A model generated the notes under the pieces. That model made no database searches. It was not told the origin of the DNA and saw only the letters and a program-made list of their open reading frames with translations. DNA of 64,000 bases from contig NZ_RPFW01000003.1 in NCBI RefSeq assembly GCF_007827045.1, positions 186,001-250,000 of the forward strand, read 5' to 3'. The translations under genes and the position numbers were made by a program. Shown one piece after another: positions 61,536-64,000 of this stretch. How positions within the stretch are numbered: the stretch's first letter is position 1; each line of letters opens with the position of its first letter. Source of the stretch: Trebonia kvetii (GTDB lineage Bacteria > Actinomycetota > Actinomycetes > Streptosporangiales > Streptosporangiaceae).

Positions 61536-63719
61536 TCAGGCGGTCAGCACGGCTGGTCGGTGCAGGGGGAGTTCAGCTAAGGCGTTGCGAAGCGCAGCCG
61601 CGGTTCCCGCTGCGCCGGTGATCGCTGCGGCCGGACGCGGTTCGGCCGGGACGTCTACTCGATCGGCGCCGAGTGATCTGGTGTGAGCCGCGCGCTGCGA
61701 ATACCACAAGGCGAACTCGGCAGCAGGCATCGCGCGGGCGTAGTGCCACCCCTGTCCCAGGCGGCAGCCGAGGGCGAGCAGCTTCACTTCTGTCCAGTCG
61801 TCCTCGATGCCCTCGGCGACCACGCGCAGCCCAAGGTCGCGACCCAGGTCAATGACAGACCGGACTATCGCCTCGTCCTGCGGGCTTGCCATCATGGACT
61901 GGACAAATGATCGGTCGATCTTGATTTCGGTAAGCGGCAGCCCGCGCAGATGCTGCAGGGAGGAAAAGCCCGTCCCGAAGTCGTCCAGTGCCGCGCCGAC
62001 ACCGAGGCGGCGCAGGAACTGCACAGTGCTTGCAACGGCAGGGCCCTGGTGCATCAGCGCACTTTCCGTGAGCTCAAGTTGCAGCTGGGAAGGCGCAACG
62101 CCGTGGTAGCGCAGTCGCTCCTGGAGCCACTTCGCCAGCTCGTCGCTCTGCAGATCACGCACGCTGACGTTGACCGACGCATTCAGCACCAGGCCCTCGG
62201 ATCGCCATGCAGCGAGCTGCGCAAGCACCTGCTCGATCATCGTCATACTGATCTTCCGCATGAGCACGGTATGCTCGGCGACCCGTACAATCTGCTCCGG
62301 GCTGACCATGCCGAGGGCCGGGTGCCGCCACCGTAGCAGCGCTTCGCAGCCGGTCACCTCTCCAGTAGACATGTCCAGCTGGGGCTGGTAGAAGGGCACG
62401 ATCTCGGTGTTACCCGGCTCTTCCAGCGCTAGGCGCAGGTCGCTGAGCAGCTCGAGCTGGCCTGTCGCGGGCTCGTCGTGATCGGGCTGGAAGATCGCTA
62501 CCGTGTCCGGCAGGAGCTTAGCCCGTTCCATGGCGATGTCGGCGCGGCGTGCAAGGTCGTCGAAGTTGGTGCCGTGTGCGGGGCACAACGACATTCCGAT
62601 GGCCGCGGACATGACAAGTGGCTGACTCTCGACCGATACAGGCTCGTCAAACTGGGCGCGCATGGCCGCAGCGCGGGCGAGCGCATCCTCGATGTCGGCC
62701 AGCCCCCACGTGAAAATGGCGAACTCATCGCCTTGCAGATGCGCCACCAGGGTGCTCGGGCCTGCCTGGGTCGCGATGCGCCCTGCGAAGGCGGCGAGAA
62801 TCTGGTCGCCGACGTCGTGCCCGAGTGCATCGTTTACCCGGCCCAGACCGGTGACGTTCGCTATCAGCAGGGCCGCGATGCCGGGATCTGTGCAGCGCTG
62901 GCCTGCACAACGCTGGATCGGTTCCTTGGCCGCCCGGGAAAGCCCGAGCCGGTCCGGCAGCCCGGTCAGCGGATCCTGCGCGGCGCGCCGCTGCTGCTTG
63001 GAGTAGCGACGGGCCATCTGGCTCACCGCGAAAACTGGCGCAAGTACAAGCGGAATCAGCCAGGCGTCGGCATGCTCAAGCAGGAGCAGTATGGGCGAGA
63101 GGAAGAGCAGCGCCGCGGCGGAGATCACCTCAGCCGGCAGGTTACGGGTCAGCGGCGCGGTCCAGCCGCCACCCTCGTCCAGCCACGTCCCGGTGGCGCT
63201 CAGCAGCCGGAAGGTGAGGTACCACGCCACGGCCGCCAGCAGAACGCGGTGGAGATCGGCGGCGTCCGGCACCGCCGGCCTCGGGGGGCCGATCAGGGTC
63301 GCTACGCTGCTGGCCGCCGCTAGGGCCAGGCCGTACCGGCCTAGGTCAAAGGCTGTCGGCCAGAATCCGCGCCGCGCCAGCGCCGCTGCGACCAGGATAG
63401 CCAGCGCCTGCGCGAGCCGGCCGGCGCCGTAGTCTCCCCACTCGTAGGAGATCGCGAAACAGAAGGTCACCGACGTCATGACCCCCACCGGGGCATTGGG
63501 CCATCGGATCGCGATGACCGGCGTGTCCGCGATGACCGCTAGGGCGGCCAGCACCCAGAACCCGGCCGGTGCCGTCCGCGCCACCAGCGGAAAGGAGTGA
63601 GCTTCCACGAGCACACTCCCCACGAGAAGAACAAGCAGGGCGATGACGAAGTAGTGATATCTTCCAATATGTCGATATGTCCGTTTTTTCGCTATCTCGC
63701 GAAATGCGAGTAGCGGCAT
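61536..63719 (-). CDS. Membrane GGDEF/EAL protein, probable c-di-GMP phosphodiesterase
   Basis: About 727 residues from ATG 63719. Several transmembrane helices occupy the first 270 residues. The GGDEF domain is degenerate at its signature (QGDEF instead of GGDEF, in HLQGDEFAIF), so cyclase activity is doubtful. The EAL domain keeps EALLRWRHP, NASVNVSVRDL, LELTESALM, LDDFGTGFSSL, EIKIDRSF and VAEGIED, that is, all usual metal and catalytic residues, so it should hydrolyse c-di-GMP. TTG 63851 would give a longer N-terminus without support. Confidence 0.88.
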   Translation of the reverse strand: MPLLAFREIAKKRTYRHIGRYHYFVIALLVLLVGSVLVEAHSFPLVARTAPAGFWVLAALAVIADTPVIAIRWPNAPVGVMTSVTFCFAISYEWGDYGAGRLAQALAILVAAALARRGFWPTAFDLGRYGLALAAASSVATLIGPPRPAVPDAADLHRVLLAAVAWYLTFRLLSATGTWLDEGGGWTAPLTRNLPAEVISAAALLFLSPILLLLEHADAWLIPLVLAPVFAVSQMARRYSKQQRRAAQDPLTGLPDRLGLSRAAKEPIQRCAGQRCTDPGIAALLIANVTGLGRVNDALGHDVGDQILAAFAGRIATQAGPSTLVAHLQGDEFAIFTWGLADIEDALARAAAMRAQFDEPVSVESQPLVMSAAIGMSLCPAHGTNFDDLARRADIAMERAKLLPDTVAIFQPDHDEPATGQLELLSDLRLALEEPGNTEIVPFYQPQLDMSTGEVTGCEALLRWRHPALGMVSPEQIVRVAEHTVLMRKISMTMIEQVLAQLAAWRSEGLVLNASVNVSVRDLQSDELAKWLQERLRYHGVAPSQLQLELTESALMHQGPAVASTVQFLRRLGVGAALDDFGTGFSSLQHLRGLPLTEIKIDRSFVQSMMASPQDEAIVRSVIDLGRDLGLRVVAEGIEDDWTEVKLLALGCRLGQGWHYARAMPAAEFALWYSQRAAHTRSLGADRVDVPAEPRPAAAITGAAGTAAALRNALAELPLHRPAVLTA

Positions 63720-63863
63720 ATTCGCCAATTCTTCCCCCGGGGTGTTTTGTGGCTCATGGGCGATAGATCCAGCCGTGCATCCAGCCCTAGAGATGGCTAT
63801 CTTCGACGAGCCATCTTCATCCGAGCGCCTTCCCTCCGGAACCGGCCCCAAACGAGACAGTAC

Positions 63864-63879
63864 GATACGGGATCGTATC
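63864..63879. promoter_or_regulatory. Palindrome near the right edge, TetR-type operator candidate
   Basis: GATACG-GGAT-CGTATC, perfect 6-bp arms. It lies between the EAL gene and the start of a divergent frame at 63905. Symmetric sites of this kind (ATACG...CGTAT) are common for TetR-family repressors. Confidence 0.55.
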
Positions 63880-63904
63880 CTGGCAACCGGGGTAGCATGA
63901 ATTA

Positions 63905-64000
63905 GTGACCTCGCTCAGCCATGCCGACCAGCGGCAACCAGGACATCAGGACCTGCTCCGCGCGTCGCTAACCGCGCGGGAGGCCCAGCTGCTGGAAGTC
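63905..64000 (+). CDS. Partial frame at right edge, possibly a TetR-family regulator
   Basis: The frame is open from GTG 63905 to the window end (32 codons). Its last residues, ASLTAREAQLLEV, resemble the first helix of TetR regulators of exporter operons, but this is too little to decide. A palindromic site lies 26 bp upstream. No good ribosome site is seen, so the start is unsure. Confidence 0.4.
   Translation, partial: MTSLSHADQRQPGHQDLLRASLTAREAQLLEV

Overview
The window is GC-rich throughout (I estimate about 70%), uses GTG and TTG starts freely, and carries families typical of actinomycetes: several ECF sigma factors, MEDS/STAS and HATPase regulators, MMPL exporters, a YCII (DGPF)-linked sigma factor and a cobalamin riboswitch ahead of class Ia nrdAB. 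It looks like chromosome from a soil-type filamentous or related actinobacterium. I cannot name the genus. I saw no integrase, transposase, phage gene, CRISPR array, tRNA or rRNA.

Region by region. 1-4.0 kb: the 3' part of ftsH, then a TetR regulator and an alpha/beta hydrolase linked by three copies of one palindromic operator. 4.1-8.6 kb: a tight glycan operon (GT4 glycosyltransferase, six-hairpin-like protein, GH130 enzyme) followed by a transglutaminase-like protein. 8.7-10.3 kb: an S9 prolyl-oligopeptidase pseudogene. 10.3-15.2 kb: a secreted seven-repeat (probably beta-propeller) protein, a Pro/Ser/Thr-rich membrane protein, a fused polysaccharide deacetylase/GT2 synthase, and a cold-shock protein. 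15.4-19.1 kb: amino-acid/polyamine permease, GlnA-like ligase and SDR dehydrogenase. 19.2-21.6 kb: an ArsR-controlled SRPBCC/DUF2182/DUF899 cluster. 21.6-27.0 kb: a Cys-rich mini-protein, a CDF metal exporter, then an alkylation-repair operon (ECF sigma, Ogt, 2OG-Fe(II) oxygenase) running into an MMPL exporter.

27-35 kb: a membrane protein, a FhuF-like iron-sulfur protein and an XRE regulator, then a damaged B12 block. Here a cobalamin riboswitch precedes an nrdA whose 3' end is fused by deletion to the 3' part of nrdB, and cbiB and a deleted cobC lie next to it. 35-43 kb: an NTF2-like protein, a second MMPL exporter, an autoregulated HTH/membrane/sensor-domain operon, HdeD, SHOCT/CMD proteins and an ECF42 sigma factor with its DGPF partner. 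43-52.6 kb: an acetolactate-synthase-like enzyme, a MEDS-STAS/HATPase regulatory pair, DedA, an AraC regulator, and a davBA-like lysine-catabolism operon with a third flavoenzyme. 52.7-64 kb: a VapBC-type toxin-antitoxin pair, a SNF2 helicase/SWIM-protein pair, a second transglutaminase-like protein, HIT, an unknown protein, a solute-binding-domain protein without a signal peptide, and a GGDEF/EAL membrane protein. A divergent, possibly TetR-type gene starts at the right edge.

The most notable observation is that three unrelated loci within 26 kb (S9 peptidase, nrdAB, cobC) each carry a clean internal deletion with no insertion sequence nearby. This is either real gene erosion, with reliance on B12-dependent ribonucleotide reductase and salvaged B12, or a systematic assembly artefact. 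Reads across the three junctions would decide which.
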